A DNA stretch of 64,000 bases from Cristatella mucedo. Lineage: Eukaryota > Bryozoa > Phylactolaemata > Cristatellidae. Shown one piece after another: positions 1 through 12,267 of this stretch. Where the stretch lies: assembly GCA_009760855.2 (NCBI GenBank), contig WPIO01000043.1:1118001-1182000 (forward strand), read 5' to 3'. The translations under genes and the position numbers were made by a program. Below the pieces are notes generated by a model that did no database searches, had not been told where the DNA came from, and saw nothing but the letters and a program-made list of their open reading frames with translations. Each line of letters opens with the position of its first letter. Position 1 is the stretch's first letter.

Positions 1-236
1 TATCAGTCTAAGATAGGAAATATAGCCTAGCTAAGCATTAGCTTTTAGTAAAGGAATTGGGCGTACAAATACTGGGGTATGAGGATTCCAAGCACGGTTT
101 AGCCGCTCGATGGATGCACGCAGTATCCGCACTGTCCTGCAAATGCAGCTAGAGTCTGCATGCGTTAAAAAAGAGGCTTCTATTTCTTTCACACCCCTAG
201 ATCAATGAAAACTGGAGGCGGAGTAGCTAATATTAC

Positions 237-3050
237 ATGCAGGTCATTCAATTTTTCAAGCCGTTTAAAGTCCCCTCGGTGCCGTCTTTCGAATTCATTG
301 TTTCGAGTTCAAATGAAAACAAGTTATTAATATGTGACAGTAGTTTATCGTCATCCAGATACAAATTCCTCCTTTATCTCAGATTTGTCTTATTTCGTTT
401 TGATTCTGTGTGTAAGAAATCAATCTTTCCTCGCTATGGGCGATTTCAACATTCATTTTGATACCTAATCTGACACCTGCAGCACAGAATTTTTTTTACT
501 GACTGACTCTTTGTCTCTCGTGGCTCATGTGCATGGCCCTACTCACATCAAGGGTCACATACTCGACCAAACTTTCGCCTACAGCTGTACGCTATCATCA
601 CCAATTGTACTGAATTCTGCTTATTGGACCGCATGCAGATCTCATTCAGTCAACGATGTATGCCTTACTCCTCCTCATCTAAAATCACACGTGAATCGCA
701 AAACCCAAAGACCCTTCACATTGATGCTGTCCGTGGAAGAATATGCTTCGCCTCTGCTACTCAATCCCCCCTTCCGACCTGTCATTGGTAGATTGCTACA
801 ACACGACATTAGCTGACATGCTCGACGAGTTTGCACCTCTGACTAAACGCACTGTGCGCCCTCTCCTAGATGGCCTATGATTTACGACAGACATTAAACT
901 AGCTAGGTCTAATAAGCTCAAGCTTGAAAAAGCGTAAAAAGGATCAGGACTGACGACATCGACACTGATGACATCGACACGCATACGGGGAGTACCGTAG
1001 ATCGTACCAATCAATCTTTGCAAAGGCCAAGTCTAACTTCTATAAAGAAAATTGTTAAATCACAGGTGCACAATCCAAAAATGCTGATGTCGACGATCAA
1101 CCATCTCCTTAACCACTTCCAGGTTAGCTCCTTACCTTGTGAACCACGTGATGATATTTTCTCTATCTTCTTTGTCAACAATAGACAAGGTCAGGGACTC
1201 CATCGCTGAGATGGCAGCATTGCCCCTTGAATCTTGTCCCTCAATTTCTTGCAGTACCTCAATGTCTACAGTCATGGAGGTCACTAGTGACCTCGTCTTG
1301 AAGTTCATAACTCAATCAAAGAAGACAACTAGTTCATTTGCCCCTATTCTAACTGTCCTGCTCCTGCGGTGCATTGACGTGCTGCTGCCCTGCATAACTA
1401 ACATCATAAATATGCAATTTCCCTCAGGTCTTGTCCCAGCGCCAAAAAGGATGTAGTCAGGCAACTACTCAGGAAAGTCACCCTAGATCAAGAGAACTAG
1501 AGCAACTTCCGCCAAATCTCCAATCTACGGTTTTATCAAAGACACTGGAACGAGTCGTGGCAGACCAGCTGAATTGATATATTGAAGCTTCAAAACTTAC
1601 TGGTAAGTTCCAATCTGGTTCTAGAGCTTATCAATCCACAGAGTCAGTATTGCTTCGGGTCTACAACGAACTACTTAGGAATGCAAACTTAAGTAGAGTA
1701 CCTATGCTTGTTTTGCTCAATATTTCGGCAGCTTTGATACGTTCGATCACCCAATCCTTCTTGAGCACCTCTCATCTCGCCTGGGCATCAGTGGCTCTGC
1801 ATGACAATGGTTTATGTCCTATCTCAGTAGGAGACCCCAGAGTATTGATGTCAATGACAAAGATCATCCAAAAAACCCTCGGAAGTTTTGGGTAAATCAG
1901 GGCTACGTGCTGGGTCCCATTCTTTTTATTTCTACACTTTTTCTCTTGCCAATTTTATTGCCAAGCACAATCTAGGCTTTCACTTATATGCAGAGGCGAC
2001 TCAGTTTTTATCCCTCCCAGTCCTCCAGCACGTTGACTTCTCCCAACTTCCTTGCTGCACGTGTTTAATTCCTCACACATAGATAGTAGCAAACTTTCTC
2101 AAATTGAATGATGATAAAACCCACTTACTAGTTACGAAAAAACCAAGTACGATTCAGACATGGGAAAGATTAGCGCTCAAAATCGGCTCTGCCAGAATAT
2201 CTCGTGCTGAATCTGCACGAAATATAGGAGTCATGTTCCAAAGTGATCTTTCATTGGACGACCACATCAGCTCCACAGTCAAGTCTGCCTAGTTTCATAT
2301 AAATCACATTGGTAAAACTTGAGCCTATTTAGAATTGGTCCGTGCATTTTTGGCATCCCGTCTTGAATTCTATAACTCACTGCTTTCTGGTCTACCCGGC
2401 ATTCGCAATCAGGTGCTTACAGCTGGTGCAAAACTCTGCAGCTAGGCTTGTCTGTCGTGAACGTCGCAGTTGCCACATCACACCACTTCTTGCCGACCTG
2501 CACTGGCTCCCAGTTAAGCAACGCATCGACTTCAAGGTTTTGTCACTCACTTTAAGTTCTCTTCATTCATTGGCGCCAGCCTACATATCAGATCTAATTC
2601 CCCACCAGGCTAAGCATCGCACCTCTTGGTTTTGGAATCCAATTTTTTACCTATACCTCGCACAAATCGCAAACCCTATGGAGACCGTGACTTTATTTTG
2701 TGTGCTCCTAAAGTCTGGAACTCACTCCTACTTGTGTAACGACATCCTATGACTTGACCACATTTAAAAAGAAACTAAAAGCACCTATTTATCACAGCAT
2801 TTAGTGGCTCCCTGTTATTCGTCCTATATGTGCCGTTTTGTGCTGACACTTTGCATTCTGCTACTAACCATACTTGTATATTGACCCTATGCATGTAAGC
2901 CCTAACCATGTTATTCTAATTGTTGATTGAGCATGCTGCCAATAACCATTTGACCGTGCTTTCTTTGCAGCAAACGTAAAGTGCCTAGAAACAGATTGAG
3001 CTCTAAGGGGATCCTATAAAATGTGTTATAATTATTTTTGCCAAAAGTGA
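237..3050 (+). mobile_element. LF2 LINE (L2/CR1-type), long decayed copy
   Basis: This is the most complete plus-strand copy of LINE family LF2. The end of an APE-type endonuclease is seen as GDFNIHFD near 439-462, followed by PTHIKGHILD near 537-563. Reverse transcriptase remnants follow: VLGPILF near 1910 and NLGFHLYAEA near 1968-1998, where the catalytic YADD has decayed to YAEA. The C-terminal region has the typical LHWLPVKQRIDFKVLSLT stretch near 2500-2550. The tail with the conserved cgcctag-like motif ends near 3040 before ATT-rich sequence. Many frameshifts and stops make it non-functional. The 5' part is missing. Confidence 0.85.
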
Positions 3051-3201
3051 ACCTAGGCTAAACATTGCCGGGTTGTTCAGACGATCTGTGTTATGTCGAT
3101 AATTATTATTTTCATGCAATTTTCATACAGAACTGATTTAATTATTTGTTTTAAGAAAATACAAAATAAATACAGCTCATTTGAATCGATCCCAATGAGA
3201 A

Positions 3202-3435
3202 TCAAATCATTTTCTTAGCACTTCTAGTAAGCCACATGCAGAGGCGAAGCCAGGGGGCTTTAACGGTGAAGCTGTCACCCCTGGCCTGGTGGGTGGGAGC
3301 CGAGTCTGACACCAAATTGGGCGGCCAGGGGCCACACCTGAGCAGCGGCTGGCCCCTAGGTGCTTGGCCAGGCTGCACGACATCCTCAGGCGCTGGGGAC
3401 GCCCTCAGACCCATTTTACCAATGGGATCCGCCAT
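3202..3435. other. GC-rich segment between two LINEs
   Basis: This stretch is much richer in G and C than its surroundings and lies directly before the 5' break of an LF1 LINE. Short open frames exist on both strands (about 77-79 codons), but they overlap one another and resemble nothing I recognise. I read it as unassigned sequence, possibly a fragment of another repeat or filler DNA at the insertion junction. Confidence 0.3.
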
Positions 3436-4460
3436 CAGAACCCGTCGTAATCTGCTGCGGCAACTGAGAAACTGAATGCTTTCCCTGCCGATATTTGATC
3501 CTGGATGTCGGAAAACTTCCTGAAATTAAATGATGATAAAACCGAAATGCTGCTCTTAGGACACCCTTAGCGTGTGGCTGGATTAAAAGGCTTTGCTGTT
3601 CTAATAGATGATGCTATTGTGCGACCATCACCACGTGCTCAAAATTTAGGTGTAGCGTTCGACAGCTGCCTCAATTTCAAAAGCGTCATTCAGAAGACTG
3701 CTTCTACAGCTAGCCATCACATCCGATCCCTATCCAAGATTAGGAGCTGTCTCCCACAGTAGCTTGTACAAAATTTAACTAGCTCTTTAGTTCTGTCTCG
3801 GCTTGATTATTGTAATTTCCTTTTGGCTGGGCTGCCAAAGAAAGCTATTATGCCACTGCAGCGGACTATGAAAATGGCTGCAAGGCTAGTCTTCAAGTCG
3901 CAGCGGTTTGAGCACGTGTCTCCTTTGCTGAAAGGGCTAGGATGGTTGTCGGTTGAGCAAAGGATACAGAGCAAAGTTCTTACGCTGACCCACAAGGCCC
4001 GCCACGGCTTGGCTCCTTCGTACCTAGCTGAACTGCTGCATCAGTTTCACCCTGTTCGCGCCCTCGGGTCCTGTGTGGACAATAAATTAGCTGTCCCATT
4101 CCTCCACTTAAAGACAGTTGGCGACAGAAGCTTTAGCTCTGCAGGTCGTAGACTGTGGAACTCGCTTCCACAATTCTTACGCACCGACCACTACTCTACT
4201 ACTGCCGACTATGGCACATCCTTTTCAGCGGTCCTGAGCTGCTACTTCTATGCTACTCACTACCTTAACTGCTCTCCTGACTCTGCTATGCTTCCCACTT
4301 TCTCCTTGTTGAGTGAGACGAAGTCTGTTGGCTACCGAATGCGTACCAAAAGTCGCTTAGGCTGTGAGTGGGCTATATAAAACTCTCCTGCGTAACACCC
4401 ACATGGTCTTTATGACTTTGTGGAGTTACAGACGGAGATACATTACATTACATTAATAGT
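3436..4460 (+). mobile_element. LF1 LINE, 5'-truncated copy
   Basis: This copy covers the C-terminal part of the LF1 reverse transcriptase. It begins just after the YADD region and includes SENFLKLNDDKTE-type sequence with one early stop. It runs through the conserved ARLVFKSQRFEHVSPLL region and HKARHGLAPSYLAELL. The 3' untranslated part ends in gacggagatacatt followed by ACATT repeats, the family's 3' signature. Most of the frame from 3823 to 4380 is open (185 codons). It lacks endonuclease and the catalytic RT motifs. Confidence 0.88.
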
Positions 4461-4844
4461 GACACCCCGACGCTTCAAGTTTGGCTTCGCCTTTGGCCAC
4501 ACGGCTCTAACCCAAGATCTGTATTATGAATTAGTGGCGTCGCTTAAAGCACCGTTTGAGTTCATGGCTGAGGTTACTTGCCCCTACCCTAAGTGAACGG
4601 TAATGTCATGAAGACTAACTACGGGCAGGAAAACGCGATGAGCTCGCCTGCAAAGCTTTCTTGGATTTTTACGCGGCAGCATGGTCGGTTGGCAGCAATG
4701 TCATGTCTACAGGTTCGTACATCATAGTCATTCTCCTATACGCTTAATATAATGTATTCAAAAAGCTTATTTGAGTGTCTGAAAGCAGTGTTTCAGCAAA
4801 GTGCTATACAACATAATCGACCGAATTCTAAGCTAGTCATAACC

Positions 4845-4952
4845 AAAACCCTACAAACTTTAACATATCCTTTGCAGCAAATGTCAAGTGATTAGAAAAA
4901 GATTGAGCTCTCTGCGGTGCTATATCAAATGTTATTATTATTATTATTATTT
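4845..4952 (+). mobile_element. LF2 LINE 3' tail fragment
   Basis: Only the last part of an LF2 element is present: a diverged tail ending in a (TTA)n run. No coding sequence is left. Confidence 0.7.
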
Positions 4953-6540
4953 AAGAACAAATCAATGAAAATGATCTTAATTGTGCTTGCGAACTTATCT
5001 ATTCATTTGCTTCCTCATCAATGCTTTTACTGAAGACGTGCGGAGACCCTAGCTTCACATCTCCTGCATGTGCCAATCTTGTTGCAATTTTATTTCAAGG
5101 CATGTTTTGCAGTTTCTGTTGACATTGGGATCTCAATAACCAGTCGGGAAACGAGGACTGTGTTGTTATTCAAAACAACATTAGGACGCAGGCATAACAT
5201 TTCGCTTAAAAAAACTTAGGGACTATTCATCGAAGCAGTGTTGGTGACCTCGGAATTATAGCAATGCACGCTTCTTCACGCTTGCAATAGGAGCAATGAG
5301 ACAACTATTGGAAGCCAGATTTTTTTTGCACAAGCCCACACAAGCGACCATACCATTGATTACAGGAGCTCTATAACTACAGGATACTCAATAGAAGATG
5401 AACGTGGTCCCGCAATGAATACACATTTTCCTGCAAACACGATTTATTCGACCGTCCTTTTCAACCAATGCAAAGCGTAATTTCCCTTATGCGGCATTTC
5501 ATTGGAGCTGATGAAATACCCTTATACATCGAGATCTTCGGACGCCGTTTCGGCCACACACCCCCTGAAAGGTCTATATTCTGAATTTTTTAATGGTAAC
5601 CGTAGTATTAGCGTAAAAAATCTACAACAATCTTTCCTTATGTAAGATATTAGAAATTTAAAAAATATTCGGAAGAAAATAATGTATTAAAATTTTAATA
5701 GGCTTTAAAGTAGTTTTTTAATCTCTTAGGCTACAGTAAACTAGACATTAATTCGAGCAACATCCCTTTCCTGGCTAATGAGTAATGAAAAGTTACGCTA
5801 ACACTTGTACCCTCACGGGCTAAAATTTTCTTGCAGAATGCACGTAAATGCATAGCTTTTAATAATGGTGGCACTCGACCCATATACTCTTTTCTTCAGT
5901 TACCTAAAGTACACATGCAAAACACATTTTCTCTAGATTTTCTTACTTGTCAATGCTGTGGGATTTTCCGAAAATATTTCATGCAACTTTCGATCAGCCA
6001 GTAAACCATTAGAACAAGTAGTTCAGCGATGTGTAGATGTATTGTTAACGCCTTTCATTTAGCCAGCTAGTATAGCAACTCTTGTTTTAGCAATCTCTCA
6101 AGAGAAATAGAATACTGATGGCATTAAAGAGCTTTTAAGCATTAGGTATATGCGCACATGCAGTTTGCCTCCTCACTCAGTAAGTATTTTACCAATGAAG
6201 AAGGCGTTAGCCTTAATTGAACGCTAAGAAACTGCTGCTTGTTTAATTTTATTTCTGCTTTAGGCTTGATATTGATGTGAAATGAGCAGATACTGCTGAC
6301 AACCGCTTTCAGCAGCCGCGAGATTGGCAGTTTTAATGGTTCTAAAACTAACGTCGAATGAAATAAGTCAAGAATAGAAAGATGAAGCGCATGCTATCTT
6401 ACTTAGGTCGGTAAAAGAATGGTGGCTCGTCCGACTTGTAAGGATACCTAAGAAAGCAGAATGAGTACTGTCACATCCCATCAGACCTCTTCTAGTCGAA
6501 GAACATAGTAGTGCTCCTCATGTTTATTGGTGCTAAATGC
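4953..6540. other. Intron or duplicated unit sequence, no exon recognised
   Basis: No convincing coding segment is seen. Parts resemble the sequence preceding the Ser/Thr exons at 28.5-29.8 kb and 33.3-34.7 kb, for example the CTGTGGGATTT..CCGAA..ATAT stretch near 5957, which recurs near 34163. I read it as sequence of the duplicated unit that lies 3' of the exon at 6550-6672 in the minus-strand gene. Confidence 0.45.
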
Positions 6541-6549
6541 GAGACTTAC

Positions 6550-6672
6550 CATTCGTTAGAGGTAAGTTGGCACGGGTCGTAATATTTATAGCAGACAAGG
6601 ATGAAGTTACCGTTGGTGGCATGGACGTTGTTACTGGTGCGGAGACGTGTAATTGAGCAGGTATTGAGCTTC
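6550..6672 (-). CDS. G1 Ser/Thr-rich exon (123 bp), copy 1
   Basis: The exon reads from acceptor TTTTTCAG (revcomp of 6673 onward) to donor GTAAGT at 6549-6544. It is 123 bp, phase 1 at both ends, and open throughout. The peptide begins GSSIPAQLHV and continues with Ser, Thr, Pro and Val, including the N-I-T sequon in AINITT. It shares the SIPAQ start, length and splice frame with the copies at 6997, 14319, 29850 and 34771. The donor is the strongest of the set. Confidence 0.72.
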
Positions 6673-6782
6673 CTGAAAAACGCATTGCACTAATACCTAA
6701 ATAATGTATACTCCAGTAAATAGATTGCTCTGAAGGTTACATCGCATAACAAGAACAGCTCTGATTAATGGAAACAATTCTA

Positions 6783-6862
6783 CTCTAATAATATAATAAT
6801 AATGCACTTGACAAAGCGCCCTCAGAGAACTTAATCTCTTTCTAGGCGCTTTACATTTGTAG
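6783..6862 (-). mobile_element. LF2 LINE 3' tail, solo, reverse orientation
   Basis: About 80 bp matching the reverse of the LF2 terminal tail: AAT-rich start, then gcacttgacaaagcgccctc and ctaggcgctttacatttg. Nothing else of the LINE is present. It sits in the intron between the two leftmost Ser/Thr exons. Confidence 0.75.
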
Positions 6863-6996
6863 AGGGATGGCCTCACATTTCCAATGCAAGGTAATATAAG
6901 AAAGCTGAACGACAGTTTTCACGTCCCCTGAGACGCTTTCTACTCGAAGAAAATAGCGAAGCCCAACTGGCCTGTTGGTGCTAAAGCGAGACCTAC

Positions 6997-7119
6997 CAGT
7001 CGATGGCGGTAAGCTGGTGGTATTCACAATGTTTGTGGCAGACGAGGATGTGGTTGCCGTTATTGACACGAGTTCTGCTCTAGGCGTGGATTCTTTTACT
7101 TGAATAGGCGTTGAGATTC
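6997..7119 (-). CDS. G1 Ser/Thr-rich exon (123 bp), copy 2
   Basis: Acceptor CTTTTTAG precedes the exon and donor GTAGGT follows it at 6996-6991. Length is 123 bp and both ends are in phase 1. The peptide starts GISTPIQVKEST and contains the ITATTSSSATNIVNTTS run, very rich in Thr and Ser. It lies only about 325 bp from copy 1, and the intron sequence after both is alike, pointing to a recent local duplication. Confidence 0.75.
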
Positions 7120-7649
7120 CTAAAAAGTTAATGGACTAAAACTTACAATATTTGCTTCACTAATGACAAGAAATCGCAATGCAATTTAGCTCCATTAGCA
7201 AGAAAAGATCTGATTAGTGAAAAAGATTCTTCTACTAGCAGCCAAACTCGTAGACCTATCAACAAACACCGTTCACCAAGCCACGTGCTATGTTTCCTTA
7301 TTTAGAATGATTGCTGTGCAAATACTAATACCATATTGAATAGGCTGAGAATAAATATAAAATCCATTGAGGTATGTAAACAAATTAAGTTTTCTGATCG
7401 TATATGCCACAATTGTTTAGTGCATTCACAATCTCGTGGCATTCGTCCCATGTAAATCTTTGGCAGTAATATTTACCGAAATTGAAAGGATTTTAAATAA
7501 TTGTATTCGTTAAGAAGATACAATTTGGATTGCAAGACCCAAATTTTACGAAAGTTGTCGGCACAAGGGTTTGATCTTATTACAGAACCTATTACTGATA
7601 CCGGTTTCTGCAGCCCTAAGAGCGCTATTTAATTTGCTCTTTACTGATA

Positions 7650-8066
7650 CACTGAATGCTTGCCTTGCCGACATTTGATCCTGGATGTCGGAGAACTTCC
7701 TTAAACAAAACGAAGATAAAACTGAACTGCTGCTAATTGGACACCTGAAGCGTGTGGCTAGATTAGAAGGCTTTGCCCTTCTAATAGACGATGCTGTTGT
7801 GCGACGATCATCACGTGTTCAAAATTTAGCTGTCGTTTTTGAAAACTGCCTAAATTGTAAAAGCTTCATTCAGAAGACTGCTTCCACAGCTGGCTATCAC
7901 GTCCGATCCTTATCTGAGATTAGGAGTTGCCTTCCACGGTGGCTTTCAATGCAGTCAGCTTCTTAGTTCTGTCTTGGCTAGATTATTGTAATTCTCTTTC
8001 GGCTGGGCTACCAAAAAACCAGCTAGGCTACTGCAGATGGCTAGGGATATGACTGCAAGGCTTGAA
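7650..8066 (+). mobile_element. LF1 LINE fragment
   Basis: A 5'- and 3'-truncated LF1 piece covering the DKTELLLIGH to RSLSEIRSCLPRW part of the reverse transcriptase. It ends in a decayed GLPKK region. It is directly followed by a second LF1 copy in the same direction. Confidence 0.8.
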
Positions 8067-9275
8067 CGATTGAGAACAACGATCGGTCTGGCAGACAAAG
8101 CACTGGCGTGGTTTAAATAATACTTGTCTGATCGTGTTCAATCCGTGTCGTGTGGGGGTCAGGTCTCAGACATGAGAAGGGTCACCTGTGGAGTCCCTCA
8201 AGGATCTGTACTTGGTCCCTTGCTGTTCTCCGTTTATACGTAACCTCTGGGAAAAGTGATTAAGGCCCATGGAATAGGATATCACTTCTATGCTGACGAT
8301 ACTCAGTTGCATTTGTCATTTAAACCGTCGGAATCTGCTGCAGCAACTGAGAAACTGAATGCTTGCCTTGCCGATATTCGATCCTGGATTTCGGAAAACT
8401 TCCTGAAATTAAATGACGATAAAACCGAACTGCTTCTCATAGGACACCGTAAGCGTGTGGCTGGATTAAAAGGCTTTGCTGTTCTAATAGGTGATGCTAT
8501 TGTGCGACCTTCACCACGTGCTCGTAATCTAGGTGTCGTGTTCGACAGCTGCCTCAATTTCAAAAGCTTCATTCAGAAGACTGCCTCTACAGCTAGCCAT
8601 CACATCCTATCCCTATCCAAGATTAGAAGCTGTCTCCCACAGTGGCTTGTAAAAAATTTAACTAGCTCTTTAGTTCTGTCTCGGCTTGATTATTGTAATT
8701 CCCTTTTGGCTGGGCTGCCAAAGAAAGCTATTATGCCACTACAGCGGACTATGAATATGGCTGCAAGGCTGGTCTTCAAGTCCCAGCGGTTTGAGCACGT
8801 GTCACCTTTGCTGGAAGAGCTAGGATGGTTGCCGGTTGAGCAAAGGATACAGAGCAAAGTTCTTACGCTGACCCACAAGGCCCGCCACGGCTTGGCTCCT
8901 TCATACCTAGCTGAACTGCTGCATCAGTTTCAGCCAGCAGACAGTTGGCGACAGAAGCTTTAGCTCTGCAGGTCCTAGACTGTGGAACTCGCTTCCACAA
9001 TTCTTACGCAACGACATCTACTCTCCAACTGCCGACTATGGCACATCTTTTTCAGCGGTCCTGAACTGCTACTTCTATGCTACTCACTACCTCAACTGCT
9101 CTCCTAACTCTGCTATGCTTCCCACTTTCTCTTTGTTGCGTGAGACGAAGTCTGTTGGCTACCGAATGCGTACCGAAAGCCGCTTAGGCTGTGAGTGCGC
9201 TATACAAAACTCTCCCGCGCAACACCCACATGGTCTTTATGACTTTGTGGAGTTACTGACGGAGATACATACATA
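8067..9275 (+). mobile_element. LF1 LINE, best-preserved plus-strand RT
   Basis: This copy includes RT motif [16 protein letters not shown] near 8190-8240 and the catalytic FYADDTQLHLSF near 8285-8325. A 235-codon open frame runs from 8256 to 8963. Upstream, stops interrupt the frame in AWFK-stop-YLSDRV and VYT-stop-PLGK. About 75 bp are deleted near 8937 compared with other copies, joining FQP to the later part of the element. The 3' end has the LF1 signature and an ATAC repeat. It is inactive but one of the younger copies. Confidence 0.9.
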
Positions 9276-10126
9276 CAAGGCTACTTTGTAAATCCCAGAG
9301 GTTTGAGTAATTGTCTCCTTTGCTAAAAGAGTTAGGATTGCTGCCGGTTCATCAATGGATACAGAGCAGAGTTCTTAAGCAGACACACAAGGCCCGCCAC
9401 GACTTTGCTCCTCCATACCTAGCTTAACTCCTGCACCAAGTCCGGAGTCCTCGTGCCCTTAGATCCTGTATGGACAATACATGTGCTGCTCTATACCTCC
9501 ATTTAAAGACCGCTGGCGACAGAAGCTTTAGCTCTGCAAGTCCTCGACTGTAAAACTCGCTTTCACGATTCTTACGCAACGACAACTACTCTTCTGCAGC
9601 CGACTATGGCAAATCCTTTCCAGCGGTCCAGGGCTGCTATACAGAAATGCGTACATATGGATGAAGCGAAGGCCGTCGTGGAAGCAGCTCCGGAGCTCCG
9701 GAGCTCCGGAGCGCGCAGAGAGAAGAGAACGAGAGTGAGAGGGAGAGAGAGGGGAGGTGGCGTCCCCATAGGCCGACGGACAAGCGGAATGTCTTTTTCG
9801 CTGCAGGACTAGCGTGTCAGGCGACCACAGCTGACCCGTTGCAATTAAATCCAGCTTAGTTAGCCGCTACTGTCCAATTGCAGCACCTAATAAGGCGGCA
9901 CTCGGGGCCCGTTGGCCGGGCGTAGTGGTGAGTCCGGCTGGGGCGGAACTGCATTGTGGGCGTGGCCAAGCCCACAATGTTTCTCACGTTTGTTTGCTGC
10001 TTGTGATGACGTCTGTTGGCTACCAAATGCGTACCGGTAGCCTCCTTGGCTGTGAGTGCACTATACAAAAATCTCCTACCTAAAACTTGCATAGTCTTTG
10101 TGAAGCTACAGACGGAGATACATACA
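9276..10126 (+). mobile_element. LF1 LINE 3' part, interrupted
   Basis: LF1 C-terminal and 3' sequence is seen at 9276-9645 and resumes at 10005-10126, ending gacggagatacatacat. Between the parts is an unrelated GC-rich block that replaces roughly 85 bp of LINE sequence. Frameshifts are frequent. An LF2 copy follows immediately. Confidence 0.75.
9646..10004. other. GC-rich block inside an LF1 LINE
   Basis: This about 360 bp block contains a triple GCTCCGGA repeat (9686-9711), a purine-rich GAGA stretch (9716-9760) and a GC-rich end. No protein homology is recognised. No clear target duplication or terminal inverted repeats were seen, so it may be an insertion-deletion event rather than a defined element. 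Confidence 0.35.
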
Positions 10127-10775
10127 TGCTTGCTGGTCTACCGGCATGTGCAATCAGGCGATTACAGCCGGTGCAAAATTCCTCATCTTGGTTTGTCTGT
10201 CGTGAGCGTCGAAGTTGCCACATCACACCACTTCTTGCCGACCTGCACGGGCTACCAGTCAAGCAACGGATCGACTTCAAGGTTTTGTCGCTCACTTTTA
10301 GGTCACTTCATTCTTTGGCTCCAGCCTATGTCTCAGATATACTCCCCCACTAGCCCAAGCATCGTACCACCCGCTTTTCGGAATCCAAGAGTTTACCAAT
10401 ACCTCGTACAAACCTCAAATCCTTTGGAGATCGTGCAATTAGTTCGTATGCTCTCAAACCCTGGAACTCCCTTCGTACTTACGTCAGAACATCCCCTGAC
10501 TTGACCACATTTAAAAAGAACTTAAAAACACACCTATTGAGGACAGTATTTAGTGGGTCCCTGTGATTCGTCCTTCATATGCTTACGCGTGCTGACACTG
10601 TGTATGCTGCCACTAACCGTACTTGCATGCTGACCCTGTGCATGTCACCCCTAACCATGTTATTAATGTTGTTTATCAAGCATGATATTACTTACCATTC
10701 AATCGCGCTTCCATCTGCTGCAAATATGAAGCGCCTAGAAAGAGGTTGAGTTCTCTGAGGGCGCTTTATCAAGTG

Positions 10776-10811
<36 letters not shown>
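10127..10811 (+). mobile_element. LF2 LINE 3' copy
   Basis: Begins inside the RT C-terminal region (LLAGLPACAIRRLQPVQN-like), runs through LADLHGLPVKQRIDFKVLSL and the 3' untranslated region, and ends in (TTA)n. It is 5'-truncated and frameshifted near the end of the coding region. It abuts the repeat tail of the upstream LF1 copy. Confidence 0.88.
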
Positions 10812-10812
<1 letters not shown>

Positions 10813-11057
10813 CACGTCTGCCCTTATAGAAACGCGGGTGACCTAAAGTCCGGTACTGCACATAAATACTCATGCCATCCTTATTTAGATTTTATTCGAA
10901 CGCTCTCACCTGTCCCTTAAAAAGACACGTAAAACATATTTTGTGACAATACTCGCTCAACATGCTCAACATCTTTTGCGACACCTTATAAGATGCATAA
11001 TCCTTCAAGTATTTATTTTTGCTCTTTCTATTATTCTTTATTCCAAACTTGGCCTAC

Positions 11058-11180
11058 CTGTCGTAGAAGATGACCCTGCAATAATCTGATCACCAGTCGG
11101 AGGCGAGGATGTGGTTTCGTCTGTTAACCCGGATGTCCTAACCGATGTTGAGACTTGCAATTGAGCAGGTGATTGGGTCG
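11058..11180 (-). CDS. G1 Ser/Thr-rich exon (123 bp), copy 3, subtype 2
   Basis: Acceptor CTTTGTAG and donor GTAGGC (11057-11052) bound a 123 bp open exon in phase 1-1. The peptide contains TQSPAQLQVSTS, then GDQIIAGSSSTTG at its end. The end differs from copies 1 and 2 but closely matches the exon at 36079-36201 (RNQVMAGSFSTTG). These two form a subtype present once in each gene, which supports one-to-one correspondence between G1 and G2. Confidence 0.72.
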
Positions 11181-11528
11181 CTACAAAGTGAACACGCTCG
11201 GGTCATTTGAAATGTATTTCAGCAATGAGAGCAAATTAGGTTGTATAGAAAATACCTGAAATAAAGAAACAAGTGATTCAAAGCAATGCAATGTAAAAGA
11301 TGAGAGATAGACTTTTTAATAAACAACAGGTCATTGAGCCTATGTTGCAAAATTTTATAACAGTTACCACAGTTACGTGGATTCCGATCTATCTATGAAT
11401 ACCATAAAGTGATGTGGCACGCGATGGGAGCGTAATCTATAGGTTTTTCTACGCTTAGTGATTGGAGATATTTATAGGTCTTTGGTGCAATGACATTTCG
11501 GAAAGATAATTCGCCGTGCCAAGGCATC

Positions 11529-11657
11529 AAATCACCTTAAAATACCAAGGACTAATTTTAACTCTTTGATAGTATAGCCTTTACCTAAGTACGAACCGAT
11601 AGTCTGAAACTCACATTTGGGTAAGTTCATTACATGCAATATTCTTGCATCCTCTTG
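11529..11657. repeat. 129 bp direct repeat, unit 1
   Basis: This segment is repeated at 12268-12396 with about two mismatches (offset 739 bp). On the minus strand it includes GCKNIACNELTQ-coding sequence ending at a GTGAGT donor-like motif. The near identity shows a recent local duplication or conversion. Confidence 0.85.
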
Positions 11658-11683
11658 CGCTCATCATTCTGCGCTCTAAGTAC

Positions 11684-11786
11684 CTTTGCCATCTGCCTCC
11701 AGAGTTAAATTCAGACCATCAGTGTCGGCTCTCAATTCGTTGGCCGTGTCAACGGATAGATCTACCGCTGAAGCCCTTAGGGTGAG
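11684..11786 (-). CDS. Possible G1 exon, non-mucin, duplicated in G2
   Basis: From acceptor TTAACCACAG the minus strand is open for 34 codons, giving LTLRASAVDLSVDTANELRA and further charged residues, up to a weak GTACTT donor. The length (103 bp) is not a multiple of three, unlike the other exons. A related sequence with the same acceptor occurs at 42571-42651, where a stop interrupts it. Coding status is uncertain; it could be a relic exon. Confidence 0.35.
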
Positions 11787-12267
11787 CTGTGGTTAAAATA
11801 GACTAAGTCCTTTAAGAGATATATTCTACAGCTGTTAATGACTGCATGCGTTATCAAGCAAGAAAAAATTGTTATCAGTTAGCAACTTATGAAAACATTT
11901 AACGTCTGCCTGAAATAATAAACTTTCTCCGTTTAGTCGCAGAACGAGCTTCGTATTAACAACTTCGCAGAGGGCTCGCGATTCGTATTCATTCTTTGAC
12001 GTACACATGGCATCCATAAGTGAATTAATAATACTACATTAATTTGAACTTGGCAGAAGATGCTGGATAATGCTTTGAGATAATTCATCGAAAGCAAAAA
12101 ACTCAGTCCCGTATTACCTTTAGTAAACGCAGCTCAATGTGTGTGAGCGTGCGTAAAGCAAACTCAGGAGCATGGAGCTGAAAATACCAGCCCCACCGTG
12201 GAATCTGCATTACTTGGCAGCACTGCTGCTACACTTTCAGCCTGCTTGTGCTGCCAGGGCCTCGACT

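Noticed and set aside
3202-3475. Opposed 77- and 79-codon frames in the GC-rich block
   Set aside because: They overlap on opposite strands, lack recognisable features and lie in a composition-biased block between LINEs.
8256-8963. 235-codon frame as a cellular gene
   Set aside because: It is the C-terminal half of a LINE reverse transcriptase with YADD and is repeated many times in the window.
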